Program-made: the position numbers and the translations under genes
Notes under the pieces: generated by a model
What the model was told of the DNA's origin: nothing
The model's input: only the letters and a program-made list of their open reading frames with translations
The model's database searches: none
Assembly (NCBI RefSeq): GCF_006385555.1
Contig: NZ_CP041036.1
Coordinates: 496,001-560,000 of the forward strand
Direction of reading: 5' to 3'
DNA: 64,000 nucleotides
From: Shewanella polaris
Lineage (GTDB): Bacteria > Pseudomonadota > Gammaproteobacteria > Enterobacterales > Shewanellaceae
In this document: piece after piece, positions 1 through 9,853 of the stretch
How the letters are laid out: every line of letters starts with the position of its first letter
Position numbering within the stretch: the first letter of the stretch is position 1

Positions 1-408
1 AAGTGTTTTCAGCATCATCGTAGTAATTTCACTGTGGATGAAAATATCATGGCGCTGCTGCGACGTTTAGGGCAAAAGTATCCGCTTATTGGCATCACAA
101 ATGGCAATGTCGACACTCAGCGTATTGGCTTAGATGACGTGATGCAATTTGTGTTACATCCTGGTCATGGGGTTAAAATGAAACCCTCAACCGATATGTT
201 TACTCTTGCTTGTCGACAATTAGATATTCGGCCGTCGGCCTTATTACATGTGGGCGATCATCCATTGTCTGATATTGCTGGCGCTAAAATGGCGGGGTGT
301 CAAAGTGTGTGGTTAAACCCATGTATGCAGCAACGGCATAAAAAGGCGCAATCGGTATTACCGCATATCGAGATTAACCAATTGGATTTACTGCTTCAGT
401 TGCTTTAG
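1..408 (+). CDS. yigB: HAD-superfamily phosphatase, YigB-like, 3' part
   Basis: The reading frame is open from the first base of the window, so only the last 135 residues of a roughly 240-residue HAD hydrolase are present. Visible are HAD motif II (GITNGN), the motif III lysine (KMKPSTDMF) and motif IV (VGDHPLSDIAGAKMAG) with its Asp pair. These match the C-terminal half of YigB-type phosphatases, which dephosphorylate 5-amino-6-(5-phosphoribitylamino)uracil in riboflavin synthesis and also act on sugar phosphates. The nucleophile-bearing motif I and the cap domain lie outside the window. The 3' end overlaps the convergent AlbA_2 gene by 21 bp. The family is clear, but the exact substrate is inferred. 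Confidence 0.75.
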   Translation, partial: KCFQHHRSNFTVDENIMALLRRLGQKYPLIGITNGNVDTQRIGLDDVMQFVLHPGHGVKMKPSTDMFTLACRQLDIRPSALLHVGDHPLSDIAGAKMAGCQSVWLNPCMQQRHKKAQSVLPHIEINQLDLLLQLL

Positions 409-903
409 CTTGAGATCGATACCGGCTTTTAAGCTCATTTGCTCTACTTGCTCGCGACTAGCATGCATATCGGCATCACCTACACGAAAGTAGGTGCCGC
501 TATAAGGATCGGTACCGACATAAATAGGTCTGAGCTTTACATCCACGCAAGGCACATGAATACGGATCAGTTTTTTACTCATTATTTCAATAATTTGTAC
601 GTCCGTTGGCGCTAAAATGTTGTGACTGATTTTTTGTGGATTTTGTAAAATCTGCCAAATTTCACTGAGCATCGGCATGGGATTTACAATCCCTTCAATG
701 GTAAAATCCCCTTGTTGCTCTTTTATTCCTAGAATTATTTCGCCACCTAAGGTGTTAGCAAATGCGCTATAACTTTCCCACATGCCTTCGGGTAAGGTTC
801 CATTACCGTCTCGTCCACCTGCTAATTTAAATTCTACTTGGGCAGATTCATGCAAATTAGCTATGTCGTCTAGGGCAAATGTTGGGTAGTAATCAGCTGA
901 CAT
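388..903 (-). CDS. AlbA_2 (divergent AAA-4) domain protein
   Basis: 171 residues. The N-terminal half has the hallmark of the AlbA_2/Schlafen-like putative nucleic-acid or nucleotide binding fold: an ESAQVEFKLAG segment followed by a GGEIILGI strand-turn. These domains usually sit in transcriptional regulators or RNA-binding proteins. Here the domain is essentially alone, without a helix-turn-helix or helicase partner, so the role is unknown. The ATG at 903 is supported by a GGAG ribosome site 5 bases upstream. The gene converges on yigB and overlaps its end, which makes antisense interference possible. Function is not assigned beyond the domain. Confidence 0.7.
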   Translation of the reverse strand: MSADYYPTFALDDIANLHESAQVEFKLAGGRDGNGTLPEGMWESYSAFANTLGGEIILGIKEQQGDFTIEGIVNPMPMLSEIWQILQNPQKISHNILAPTDVQIIEIMSKKLIRIHVPCVDVKLRPIYVGTDPYSGTYFRVGDADMHASREQVEQMSLKAGIDLKLKQLKQ

Positions 904-1023
904 TTAAGCTCCATATTGTCTTATAGGTATCAGTGTTACTGTATGAAATTTTGCTAAAAAAAGGAAGCAAATCCGTTGAGAGTCAATCGAAGATGCTTCT
1001 AAAATGGGGGCAAATAGGGAGGG

Positions 1024-1536
1024 TTATAGCGCTAAAGCTTTTGGGAACAATAAGGTATTTTCAACATCTATATGAGTTTGTAAGTCGGCATCAAATTCAG
1101 CTAACGTACGATAGCAAGCTTGCCATGTGTGGCAAACGCCTGCCGGAATAGTGTAGTCATTAGTTAAGCTACGAATGGTGTTAAGCATAAGGTCGGCATT
1201 ATCATGCTCATGCAGCATCATGTTAATAGGGTTGCCAATATGACCAAAACAGCCGTTTACCGGTTGACCTAAGCTGAGTGATTTAATCGCAGGAAAGAGG
1301 ATCTGTTCTTCTTTCATTAAATGCGGTATTAACTCATCAATTAACTCGCGTACACATAACGCCAGTGGTTTGATTTCGTCATGTTCATCACCATGAGCAC
1401 GAACCATTTTTTCAGTGTATTCAATCAATAATGGCGCCGTTTCACGGATATACGCATGGTGGGTTGCTTCAATATGATCGATTAATTCAACCAGTGACAT
1501 TTGTGATAACTGTTCAGTTGCTTGGGGGATTTGCAT
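1024..1536 (-). CDS. Hemerythrin-domain protein, RIC/YtfE-like
   Basis: 170 residues from the ATG at 1536, which has a GGAA site just upstream. An earlier in-frame ATG at 1557 lies inside the operator palindrome and is less likely. The protein is a hemerythrin fold with metal-ligand motifs in order: HHAYIRE, HLMKEEQILFP, MLHEHDNADLML and HIDVENTLLFP. This layout matches the C-terminal di-iron domain of RIC proteins (YtfE/ScdA/DnrN), which repair iron-sulfur clusters damaged by nitric oxide or peroxide. The short N-terminal ScdA_N domain with its Cys-Cys pair is absent, so this is a hemerythrin-only version. The palindrome directly upstream suggests nitrosative-stress control. The family is well supported and the exact role is inferred. 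Confidence 0.8.
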   Translation of the reverse strand: MQIPQATEQLSQMSLVELIDHIEATHHAYIRETAPLLIEYTEKMVRAHGDEHDEIKPLALCVRELIDELIPHLMKEEQILFPAIKSLSLGQPVNGCFGHIGNPINMMLHEHDNADLMLNTIRSLTNDYTIPAGVCHTWQACYRTLAEFDADLQTHIDVENTLLFPKALAL

Positions 1537-1545
1537 GGTTATTCC

Positions 1546-1585
1546 AAAGATGCACATAATTTACATGTATATTATGTGCATCTTT
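1546..1585. promoter_or_regulatory. 40-bp near-perfect palindrome, NsrR-like operator
   Basis: Arms aaagatgcacataat (1546-1560) and attatgtgcatcttt (1571-1585) are exact reverse complements. The spacer contains tacatgta, itself palindromic about the same centre, so only one base pair in 40 is mismatched. The outer AAGATGC..GCATCTT pattern resembles half-sites of the nitric-oxide sensor NsrR, arranged as two overlapping sites. It sits 10 bp upstream of the chosen start of the RIC-like gene. Assignment to NsrR is inference. Confidence 0.6.
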
Positions 1586-1651
1586 ATTTCAGCTCAATTT
1601 ACTCGTAGAGGTTATGTTAGCTGGCTCACAAATTATCCGTGAATTTATATC

Positions 1652-2989
1652 TTATTGGGTACATGACTGGTCTGCATTGAGTGGGGTTGTGAGCACTTGT
1701 TGGCTAACGTGTTGATGCTCAAGCATGCCGCCAACACGTAGTAAATGGTTTTGCCAACAAACTGCGCTACGGTGATCCATACTCGGTTGCGATAGTTCAA
1801 ATGGTGTTAACCATTGCTTAGTGGCTAAATCAAAACGAAAACCATATGAATTAGGCTCGCTAGGGCGACCGTTATAACCCATGCCAGAATAGTTATAGGG
1901 ATTATCGCTACCGCCTAAAAATATAATTTGCCCGCCAGTTGTTGTTTTAACCCCAGTTGCTGCCATGCGGTAATGTGCCGTGGCAGTTGTTAACGTGTTT
2001 GATCCGGCTGTGTTTGTGCTTGATTGGTTGTCGATTGACTCAGTTGTTTGAAATTGGCTTGTTTTGGTGTCATTGGCGACAGAATAATGCGGTAGCAATT
2101 GCCAATCAATACGTAAATGATTATCTGGATTGATCTCACCATACAAACAAACCGGCGATGCTTGGTAACTGCGGCGAGCATTAATGTTTGCTTGCACTTT
2201 TACGCCGTCACACAGAACTAATTGATTGTCTACCATACCCACAGATTGGCCAAATACAGCTGGTGCTGGTATTGGGCTTGCTTGGGCCCAAGTATTGGTT
2301 TGGATGTCATACACTTGGACTAAATTAACATTGCCGTCATTATGCCAGCCACCAAACAGATAAATATAACGATGTTGATATGCCGCTGCGCTAGTGTCAT
2401 CAACCGCGACAGGCATGTCGGCTATACGCTGATATTGGTTAGTTTTAACAGTATATTGATAATTGTCTACCGTGCTTATTTCATCATGATTTTCGGCGAC
2501 AGTGTAGCCTCCGAAAATGTAGGCTTTATCATTAATACCAATCGCAATGGATGCCAGTCGACCAGCCAAAGGAGCGACATGAGGAACCGCTGCAATCGAT
2601 TCCCATTGGGGTCTTTCTGAGCTAAGTAATAACGCCCAGGCACGGTTATGAACGTCTTTGTTGGTTTTACCTTGGCCAATACCCATAAAACTGAGTAAAT
2701 AGCTTTGGTCATCGCTGTGTACCAATGCAACAGAATTATTACTGACAGCTTGAGGTAAAGAAGCAATAGTCTCTGGATTAACTGAATTGGTAAGGGTAGC
2801 GTTAGTGATAACAGGGACAGTAGTTACAGCGTTAACATTAATTGGATTGGCCATTGCAGAACTGCTTAATACTGCACCCACGAATAATAAAGGTCCTAAA
2901 CATAATCGATTCAGTAATGAGTTGGCTGACTGACATTGAGTTTGACCCAATGTTGACGCCATGAAATCGAATGATAGTGGACGAAGCAT
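1652..2989 (-). CDS. Exported Kelch-repeat protein, NanM-like
   Basis: 445 residues. The ATG at 2989 has an AAGGAA ribosome site 6 bases upstream. A basic N-terminus and a hydrophobic stretch (about 28-45, ending SSSAMA) look like a signal peptide. The body shows several Kelch blades: AYIFGGYTV, YIYLFGGWHNDG followed by a YDIQTNTW strand, QIIFLGGSDNPYN and LLRVGGM. The best-known relatives with this design are cyclically permuted sialic-acid mutarotases (NanM/YjhT), which convert alpha- to beta-N-acetylneuraminate in the periplasm. No sialic acid genes are adjacent, so the substrate is uncertain. A Ser/Thr/Asn-rich insertion lies around residues 305-335. No clear terminator follows. Confidence 0.65.
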   Translation of the reverse strand: MLRPLSFDFMASTLGQTQCQSANSLLNRLCLGPLLFVGAVLSSSAMANPINVNAVTTVPVITNATLTNSVNPETIASLPQAVSNNSVALVHSDDQSYLLSFMGIGQGKTNKDVHNRAWALLLSSERPQWESIAAVPHVAPLAGRLASIAIGINDKAYIFGGYTVAENHDEISTVDNYQYTVKTNQYQRIADMPVAVDDTSAAAYQHRYIYLFGGWHNDGNVNLVQVYDIQTNTWAQASPIPAPAVFGQSVGMVDNQLVLCDGVKVQANINARRSYQASPVCLYGEINPDNHLRIDWQLLPHYSVANDTKTSQFQTTESIDNQSSTNTAGSNTLTTATAHYRMAATGVKTTTGGQIIFLGGSDNPYNYSGMGYNGRPSEPNSYGFRFDLATKQWLTPFELSQPSMDHRSAVCWQNHLLRVGGMLEHQHVSQQVLTTPLNADQSCTQ

Positions 2990-3214
2990 GCATATTTCCT
3001 TGGTTTAATGTCGAGGGTGAATATTGTAAATAACGGCTAAATGAGCGAATGATGCTTTATTGCATAAAAGTAAAATGAATATAGGTTACTTTATTTTTTT
3101 AATTAGGTTAATTCGTTTTTAGTGTTATAGATGCAAGCATTAAAAGCCAAGATGATGACAAACAATACTTAGGTTTGTGTGTGAAAGATATGTAGAGGGG
3201 TGATATTTTCTAAT

Positions 3215-3230
3215 GTAAGTAAACGCTTAC
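3215..3230. promoter_or_regulatory. LacI-family operator-like dyad
   Basis: On the minus strand this region reads gtaagcgtttactta. It matches 13 of 14 positions of the TGWAARCGYTWNCW pattern typical of LacI-family sites and has gtaag/cttac arms. It lies about 230 bp upstream of the Kelch gene, further than usual for an operator, and may act on that gene or on nothing. No LacI-type regulator is encoded nearby. Confidence 0.25.
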
Positions 3231-3281
3231 CGTAGGATCTTGAGTGGATTATTGAGTCGGACCATCACTGGGTTTGAAAGC

Positions 3282-3315
3282 AAAACGGGCTTACCATTGC
3301 TGGTAAGCCCGTTTT
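3282..3315 (-). terminator. Rho-independent terminator of dusB-fis
   Basis: A perfect 15-bp stem (aaaacgggcttacca and its complement) closes a 4-base loop 25 bp beyond the fis stop codon. Read on the minus strand it ends in a TTTT stretch, so it fits as the terminator of the dusB-fis operon. Confidence 0.85.
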
Positions 3316-3339
3316 ATAACAATCACTTAGACGCTAGGT

Positions 3340-4631
<1,292 letters not shown>

Positions 4632-4868
4632 TGCGAACTTCACCTTGCTCTTCAAAGGGGCGCTATAGTAGCCCTTTTTTGCCGCTGTGAAAAGGTCAAT
4701 AAATGACCTAAATGCAACTTTTTTGCTTGACTTTTATTAGCCGTCACATCTTTGACTAATAAATAACATTTTTTTGGCTATTTTTGAGTACTGGTGCGAG
4801 TTGTAGGGAGACTTTTTTATATATACCAGTTCTAACACCCTATGTTAATGGCTTGTAAATGCGAAATT

Positions 4869-4900
4869 ACGCACTCAATTGGAGGTTGAATTGAGTGCGT
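4869..4900 (-). terminator. Hairpin downstream of prmA
   Basis: A perfect 12-bp stem (acgcactcaatt with aattgagtgcgt) around an 8-base loop lies just past the prmA stop. On the minus strand it is followed by an A/T stretch rather than a clean U-tract, so termination may be moderate. Confidence 0.6.
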
Positions 4901-4915
4901 TTGAGGGCGAGCAGG

Positions 4916-5797
4916 CTATTTACGTATTCCTGTTAAGCGACTCCAATCTTCTTTGTTACATACGGGATCCATAATGAACCACTGGCTGTAAAAATCGGAT
5001 ACTTCTTGAGCTTGTTCACGTAATAAACCCGATAGTGCTAGTTTGCCGCCTATTTTCACTTTTTCAGCAATCAATGGTGCCAACTCTTTTAATGGACCGG
5101 CAAGAATATTGGCGACTAAGACATCTGCTTGTAGATTAGCGGGTTGATCTTCTGGTAAATACAATGACAGTTTATCGACCACATCATTACGTTCTGCATT
5201 GGCTTTTGAAGCATCAATGGCTTGATAGTCAATATCAACACCAGTGACTTTCTTAGCACCTAGCTTGATAGCTGCGACGGCCAAGATGCCTGAACCACAA
5301 CCAAAATCGATAACTTCTTGGTTTGATAGTTCAAGGCTGTCTAACCATTCTAAACATAAGGCAGTGGTAGGATGGGTGCCAGTACCAAACGCTAATCCTG
5401 GATCGAGGATAACATTAACTGCGGTCGGATCTGGAATCTCGCGCCAGCTAGGGCATATCCATAAACGTTGCCCAAACTTGATTGGATGGAAGCTGTCCAT
5501 CCATTCGCGTATCCAGTCTTTATCTTCGACTTGCTCGATTTTATGGCTAAAATCTTTACCTAAGAATGGCATAGATTCTAAAAATTCGATTGTTGGTGCT
5601 AAGTCTGTACCAGCATCGAATAATGCGATCATTACGGTGTCTTGCCACAGAGGGGTTTCACCTAGCTTTGGTTCGAAAATCGGTTCATCTTGGCCATCTT
5701 CGTAAGTGATGGAAAGAGAACCTTGATCCATTAATAAGTCGCCAAGCATATCTGCATTATCGCGATGAGTGTGAATTCGTAATTGGATCCAAGCCAT
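4916..5797 (-). CDS. prmA: Ribosomal protein L11 methyltransferase
   Basis: 293 residues, the usual length for PrmA. The N-terminal part (about 1-60) corresponds to the L11-recognition domain. The C-terminal Rossmann fold carries the SAM-binding motif [20 protein letters not shown] with the following acidic VTGVDID, and the NILA catalytic-region motif. PrmA trimethylates several residues of L11 in the cytoplasm. The ATG at 5797 has an AGGAAA site. It lies directly upstream of the dusB-fis operon in the same direction, the conserved order in Shewanella and enterics, but is separated from it by its own hairpin. Identification is secure. Confidence 0.96.
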   Translation of the reverse strand: MAWIQLRIHTHRDNADMLGDLLMDQGSLSITYEDGQDEPIFEPKLGETPLWQDTVMIALFDAGTDLAPTIEFLESMPFLGKDFSHKIEQVEDKDWIREWMDSFHPIKFGQRLWICPSWREIPDPTAVNVILDPGLAFGTGTHPTTALCLEWLDSLELSNQEVIDFGCGSGILAVAAIKLGAKKVTGVDIDYQAIDASKANAERNDVVDKLSLYLPEDQPANLQADVLVANILAGPLKELAPLIAEKVKIGGKLALSGLLREQAQEVSDFYSQWFIMDPVCNKEDWSRLTGIRK

Positions 5798-6166
5798 GGG
5801 ATTTTCCTAACTGTGGTAAAAGTAATATCAAATTGACGCTTATTATACCCAAGTTATTTTAAGATGCTCGTCTCGGTGAGTGTTTATTGGTTTTAACATG
5901 GTCTTTATTATGGCCACTCATTTCCCTATTTAACCGAGTTCAGGTTATTTATCCTCAAATTGAATTATCTACAGATTTGCCATCGTTGTATTTCCTTAAG
6001 TACTAATCTTGTTTGAATTTTTATGTTGTTCTTTGTGTGATCAGCTTCTAACAACAGCTTAATAGTGGGTGAGGACTATCACGGTTTGATTATTGTTCAA
6101 TGCCGCTGTTTAAAAACTCTTGTTATGGTTACACCTTACTAATGTGCCTACAGGATATGATTATTT
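5798..6166. other. Intergenic region between prmA and frdC
   Basis: A 369-bp divergent region that should hold the promoters of prmA and frdCAB. I see no convincing ORF. A TTTGATTATTGTTCAA stretch near 6085-6103 recalls an FNR dyad, but its spacing is one base off the TTGAT-N4-ATCAA consensus, so I do not assign it. No terminator or repeat is evident. Confidence 0.4.
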
Positions 6167-6910
6167 ATGGCTACGAATTCAATGCAAGAAAAAGCCGACA
6201 GCATTGTCAATACAGATAAAGGGTTTTCTAATCCTATTTGGGCTTCTCGAGCGGATAAGTTACAAAGTCTGTCGGGTGTAATACTGGGTCTCTTTTTGCT
6301 GATGCATTTGCATTTTGAGTCGAGTATTTTAATTGGTAAAGAGGCCTTTTATCAGGTGGGTCAGATTCTTGAAGGTGGAATATTTAGTGAGACGGGACAT
6401 GGTTATCCTCTAATTACACAAATTTTTTCCAGCATAATATTATTAGTCGTGATTATTCACGCGGTATTTGCATTACGTCGTTTCCCTACTCAAATAGGCC
6501 AATGGCGCGCATTACGCAAGCAAATGCGTTTTTTACCTCATGAAGACACCAAAATTTGGTTTTGGCAAATGATCACTGGTTTTTTGTTGTTCTTTTTGGT
6601 GCCACCGCATTTATTCACCATGATAACTAATCCTGAAATTGGTCCACATCTTTCCGCTGAGCGGGTATATCACTTTAATGCATGGATTTTATATGTGTTG
6701 CTATTACCTGTAGTTGCGTTACATGCCGTATTTGGTTTATATCGGGTCGTGGTGAAATGGGGCTTAGTGGAACAACGTTTTGCCTTACTCAAATTTGCTA
6801 AAGTGTTGTTGGCATATTTAATGGTATTGGGGGTGGGGAGCTTACTGACTTATATTGCTATTGGCCATTCTTTATCATTACCTGTAGTGCCATACGTGTC
6901 GACGTTATAA
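6167..6910 (+). CDS. frdC: Quinol:fumarate reductase cytochrome b subunit
   Basis: 247 residues with five hydrophobic segments (roughly 35-55, 83-107, 132-152, 173-195 and 213-235). This is the layout of the diheme FrdC of Wolinella-type (type B) quinol:fumarate reductases. GLFLLMHLHFESS and HAVFALRRFP carry candidate axial histidines, and others lie in the fourth segment (LHAVFGLYR). The protein anchors FrdAB to the inner membrane and passes electrons from menaquinol. It is the first gene of frdCAB, 9 bp before frdA. The order C-A-B and the sequence type differ from enteric frdABCD. Subunit identity is well supported; the direction in vivo (fumarate reduction or succinate oxidation) is inferred. 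Confidence 0.9.
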   Translation: MATNSMQEKADSIVNTDKGFSNPIWASRADKLQSLSGVILGLFLLMHLHFESSILIGKEAFYQVGQILEGGIFSETGHGYPLITQIFSSIILLVVIIHAVFALRRFPTQIGQWRALRKQMRFLPHEDTKIWFWQMITGFLLFFLVPPHLFTMITNPEIGPHLSAERVYHFNAWILYVLLLPVVALHAVFGLYRVVVKWGLVEQRFALLKFAKVLLAYLMVLGVGSLLTYIAIGHSLSLPVVPYVSTL

Positions 6911-6919
6911 GGAATTGAA

Positions 6920-8920
6920 ATGAAAATTATTTATACAGATACCTTGGTTGTCGGCGCTGGATTAGCAGGATTACGTGTCGCGATAGCGTCAAAAGAGCGT
7001 GGCCTTGATACCTTGGTATTATCGCTTATCCCTGCGAAACGATCTCATTCAGTAGCAGCCCAAGGCGGAATGCAAGCCAGTTTAGCCAATACCATAAAAG
7101 GTGCTGGTGATGATGAAGATATCCATTTTCAAGATACGGTAAAAGGTTCCGATTGGGGCTGCGATCAAGATGTTGCTCGAATGTTTGCTCACTGTGCACC
7201 CAAAGCGGTAAGAGAGTTAGCTCAATGGGGCGTTCCTTGGACACGAGTAACCAAAGGCGATCGACAAGTTATTGTTAATGCAGAAAAAGTAACTATCACT
7301 GAAGCTGAAGCTGCTCATGGACTCATCAATGCGCGTGATTTTGGTGGTACCAAAAAGTGGCGTACTTGCTATACAGCAGACGGTGCCGGTCATTCATTAT
7401 TGTATGCAGTCGATAATAAAGCTATTTCGTTAGGTATTCCGGTACATGAACGTATGGAAGCATTATCACTTATTCATGATGGTGAGCGTTGCCATGGTGT
7501 CATTGCTCGCTGCCTAATCACGGGTGAATTGCGCGCTTACATCGCCAAATCTACCACTATTGCAACAGGCGGATACGGACGTATCTATTCTGTTTCAACC
7601 AATGCCGTTATTTGTGAGGGTATTGGTCAAGCGTTGGCATTAGATACCGGCGTCGCGACATTGGGTAATATGGAAGCGGTACAGTTTCACCCTACGGCTA
7701 TTGTTCCGGTTGGTATTTTAACGACAGAAGGTTGCCGTGGTGATGGGGGTGTGCTGCGTGATAAAGACGGTTACCGCTTTATGCCCGACTATGAACCAGA
7801 GAAAAAAGAACTGGCTTCGCGAGATGTTGTATCACGTAGAATGACCGAACATATGCGTAAAGGAAAAGGCGTAAATAGCCCTTATGGGCCACATTTATGG
7901 CTAGATATTACCTTATTAGGTCAAAAGCATATTGATACCAATTTGCGTGAAGTTAAAGAGATTTGTGAGAACTTTTTAGGTATTGATCCTGTTAAAAATT
8001 GGATTCCTGTTCGACCGACACAACATTATTCTATGGGCGGTATTCGTACTAAAGCCAATGGCGAAAGCCCGCAATTATCAGGGCTGTTTAGTGTTGGAGA
8101 GGCTGCTTGTTGGGATATGCACGGCTTTAATCGACTCGGTGGCAACTCCCTAGCAGAGACGGTTGTTGGCGGAATGATTATCGGTAAGTATGTTGCTGAC
8201 TTTGGTGAGCAAAATAATTTGGTCGTTGATACCGATTTAATCGCCCAGTTTGGTAAGCAGTTACAAACAGAAGTTGATCAGCTTATTGAGGGTGAAGGAA
8301 CAGAAGATCCATTTAAACTTAAAGCTGCAATGCAAAAAATTATGATGGATTACGTTGGAATTTTCCGTAATGGTCCTGAACTTGAACTGGCTGTTAACCA
8401 ATTAACTGAACTGCTTGATCGTTCGAAAAACCTCGGATTAAAGTGTAAAAAACGCCATGCAAATCCTGAATTAGTTGAAGCGTTACGCGTCAAACGGATG
8501 TTGAAAGTAGCTGTGACCGTTGCATGCGGGGCGCTTGCTCGTACCGAAAGTAGGGGCGCGCATTCTCGTGAAGATTTTCCACAGCGTAATGACCAAGACT
8601 GGTTGAACCGTACCTTAACAAGTTGGCCAGATGCTAATAGTTTACGACCTGAAATGAGCTATGAAGCCCTTGATGTGATGCGAATGGAATTACCGCCTGG
8701 TTATCGAGGCTATGGTGTTGATAATGCGATTGCTCATCCTGATACCCAAAAACGTCAGCAACAGGTTGAAGCTATTTTAGCTGAATTAGGTGACGATGCT
8801 GATAGGTATGCCAAGCAAGCTGCATTAATGCCTTTTGAGCTACCTGAAGAATATCAACCACGTAATCAACGATTCACTGATACTTTAGCTAAAACCGACG
8901 CTGAGTCTGGAGAAAAGTAA
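6920..8920 (+). CDS. frdA: Fumarate reductase flavoprotein subunit
   Basis: 666 residues. An N-terminal dinucleotide fold ([12 protein letters not shown]) leads to [14 protein letters not shown], whose His43 is the site of covalent FAD attachment at the same residue number as in Wolinella FrdA. Substrate-binding and catalytic segments are [33 protein letters not shown] and [26 protein letters not shown] and GVPWTR are near-identical to the epsilonproteobacterial enzyme. It catalyses fumarate reduction to succinate on the cytoplasmic face. It lies between frdC and frdB with a 1-bp gap to frdB, so translation is tightly linked. Shewanella also uses a soluble periplasmic fumarate reductase; this is the separate membrane enzyme. 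Confidence 0.95.
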   Translation: MKIIYTDTLVVGAGLAGLRVAIASKERGLDTLVLSLIPAKRSHSVAAQGGMQASLANTIKGAGDDEDIHFQDTVKGSDWGCDQDVARMFAHCAPKAVRELAQWGVPWTRVTKGDRQVIVNAEKVTITEAEAAHGLINARDFGGTKKWRTCYTADGAGHSLLYAVDNKAISLGIPVHERMEALSLIHDGERCHGVIARCLITGELRAYIAKSTTIATGGYGRIYSVSTNAVICEGIGQALALDTGVATLGNMEAVQFHPTAIVPVGILTTEGCRGDGGVLRDKDGYRFMPDYEPEKKELASRDVVSRRMTEHMRKGKGVNSPYGPHLWLDITLLGQKHIDTNLREVKEICENFLGIDPVKNWIPVRPTQHYSMGGIRTKANGESPQLSGLFSVGEAACWDMHGFNRLGGNSLAETVVGGMIIGKYVADFGEQNNLVVDTDLIAQFGKQLQTEVDQLIEGEGTEDPFKLKAAMQKIMMDYVGIFRNGPELELAVNQLTELLDRSKNLGLKCKKRHANPELVEALRVKRMLKVAVTVACGALARTESRGAHSREDFPQRNDQDWLNRTLTSWPDANSLRPEMSYEALDVMRMELPPGYRGYGVDNAIAHPDTQKRQQQVEAILAELGDDADRYAKQAALMPFELPEEYQPRNQRFTDTLAKTDAESGEK

Positions 8921-8921
8921 T

Positions 8922-9647
8922 ATGAGCCAAGCACGCACGTTAACTTTTTCAATTTTTCGTTATGACCCGCAAGAGCCTGGCGACAAACCTAAAATGGTGA
9001 CTTACAGCTTAACAGAAGCACCCGGTATGACGGTGTTTATCGCGTTGAATCAACTACGTGAAACACAAGACCCATCGCTACAATTTGATTTTGTTTGTCG
9101 CGCGGGTATTTGCGGCAGTTGTGCGATGGTGATCAATGGTTTCCCGACATTAGCTTGTCGAACCTTAACCGCTAATTATCCAGATGGACACATTAAATTG
9201 ATGCCATTACCTGGCTTTGAGTTGATTGGCGATCTGTCGGTAAATACCGGTAAATTTATGCGGGAATTATCTGAGCGTTTAGCGCTGTGGTTACATCCTA
9301 ATAGTGCCGACAATGACATTCATAGCATTGAAACACCTATGTCACCAGAAGAAGCAACCAAGCTTTATGAGTTAGAACGATGCGTAGAGTGTGGTGTATG
9401 TGTTTCTGCTTGTGCAACTAAGCAAATGCGTGACACGTTTGTCGGTGCAGTTGGCTTGATGAAAATTGCCCGCTTTGAACTAGACAGTCGTGATACTCGC
9501 ACCGCTGATGATTTTTACCATGTGATAGGTAATCAAGATGGTGTGTTTGGTTGTATGACGTTACTTGGTTGCCAAGATACTTGTCCGAAAGATTTACCGC
9601 ATATGAAACAGATAGCGTATCTACGCCGGAAAATGGCTGCAGTATAG
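8922..9647 (+). CDS. frdB: Fumarate reductase iron-sulfur subunit
   Basis: 241 residues. The N-terminal ferredoxin domain has Cys59, Cys64, Cys67 and Cys79 (CRAGICGSC...C) for the [2Fe-2S] centre. The C-terminal domain has CVECGVC, a later CMTLLGC and CQDTCPKDLP for the [4Fe-4S] and [3Fe-4S] centres. It carries electrons from the haems of FrdC to the FAD of FrdA. It is the last gene of frdCAB and is followed by a nested inverted-repeat block rather than a simple terminator. Identification is secure. Confidence 0.95.
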   Translation: MSQARTLTFSIFRYDPQEPGDKPKMVTYSLTEAPGMTVFIALNQLRETQDPSLQFDFVCRAGICGSCAMVINGFPTLACRTLTANYPDGHIKLMPLPGFELIGDLSVNTGKFMRELSERLALWLHPNSADNDIHSIETPMSPEEATKLYELERCVECGVCVSACATKQMRDTFVGAVGLMKIARFELDSRDTRTADDFYHVIGNQDGVFGCMTLLGCQDTCPKDLPHMKQIAYLRRKMAAV

Positions 9648-9672
9648 CGGAAAAGCTCGAGACTACGAGATG

Positions 9673-9756
9673 CTAGAGCAGCTTCGCTGCTAGATGCTAT
9701 ACAAGCTAAAGCTTTTATAGCAGCGAAGCCTACTATCAGGACGAAGTCCGCTCTAG
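9673..9756. repeat. Nested inverted-repeat block between frdB and rho
   Basis: ctagagc (9673-9679) pairs with gctctag (9750-9756). Inside that, gcttcgctgcta (9681-9692) pairs exactly with tagcagcgaagc (9718-9729). Smaller hairpins gcagcttcgctgc (9678-9690) and ggacgaagtcc (9739-9749) are also present. The pattern looks like a REP/BIME-type extragenic palindrome that can fold as one long or several short hairpins at the 3' ends of frdB and rho. Confidence 0.6.
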
Positions 9757-9797
9757 ATTCTAGGCATGGCTTTGGTTAGTCACCGTGATATAGATAT

Positions 9798-9826
9798 AAA
9801 AATGCCGCTAAATTAGCGGCATTTTT
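9798..9826. terminator. Bidirectional terminator, frdB / rho
   Basis: aaaaatgccgcta pairs with tagcggcattttt around a 3-base loop. A-run and T-run flank both sides, so it can stop frdCAB transcripts from the left and rho transcripts from the right. Confidence 0.85.
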
Positions 9827-9853
9827 GTAATGTTTTTGCGGTTAAGTTAAAAA

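Noticed and set aside
1990..2181. 63-codon frame within the Kelch gene
   Set aside because: Alternative frame of a real gene with no support of its own.
5244..5705. 153-codon plus-strand frame across prmA
   Set aside because: A shadow of prmA without independent support.
6085..6103. FNR-like dyad upstream of frdC
   Set aside because: The half-sites are seven bases apart between TTGA and TCAA instead of six, so the match is not adequate.
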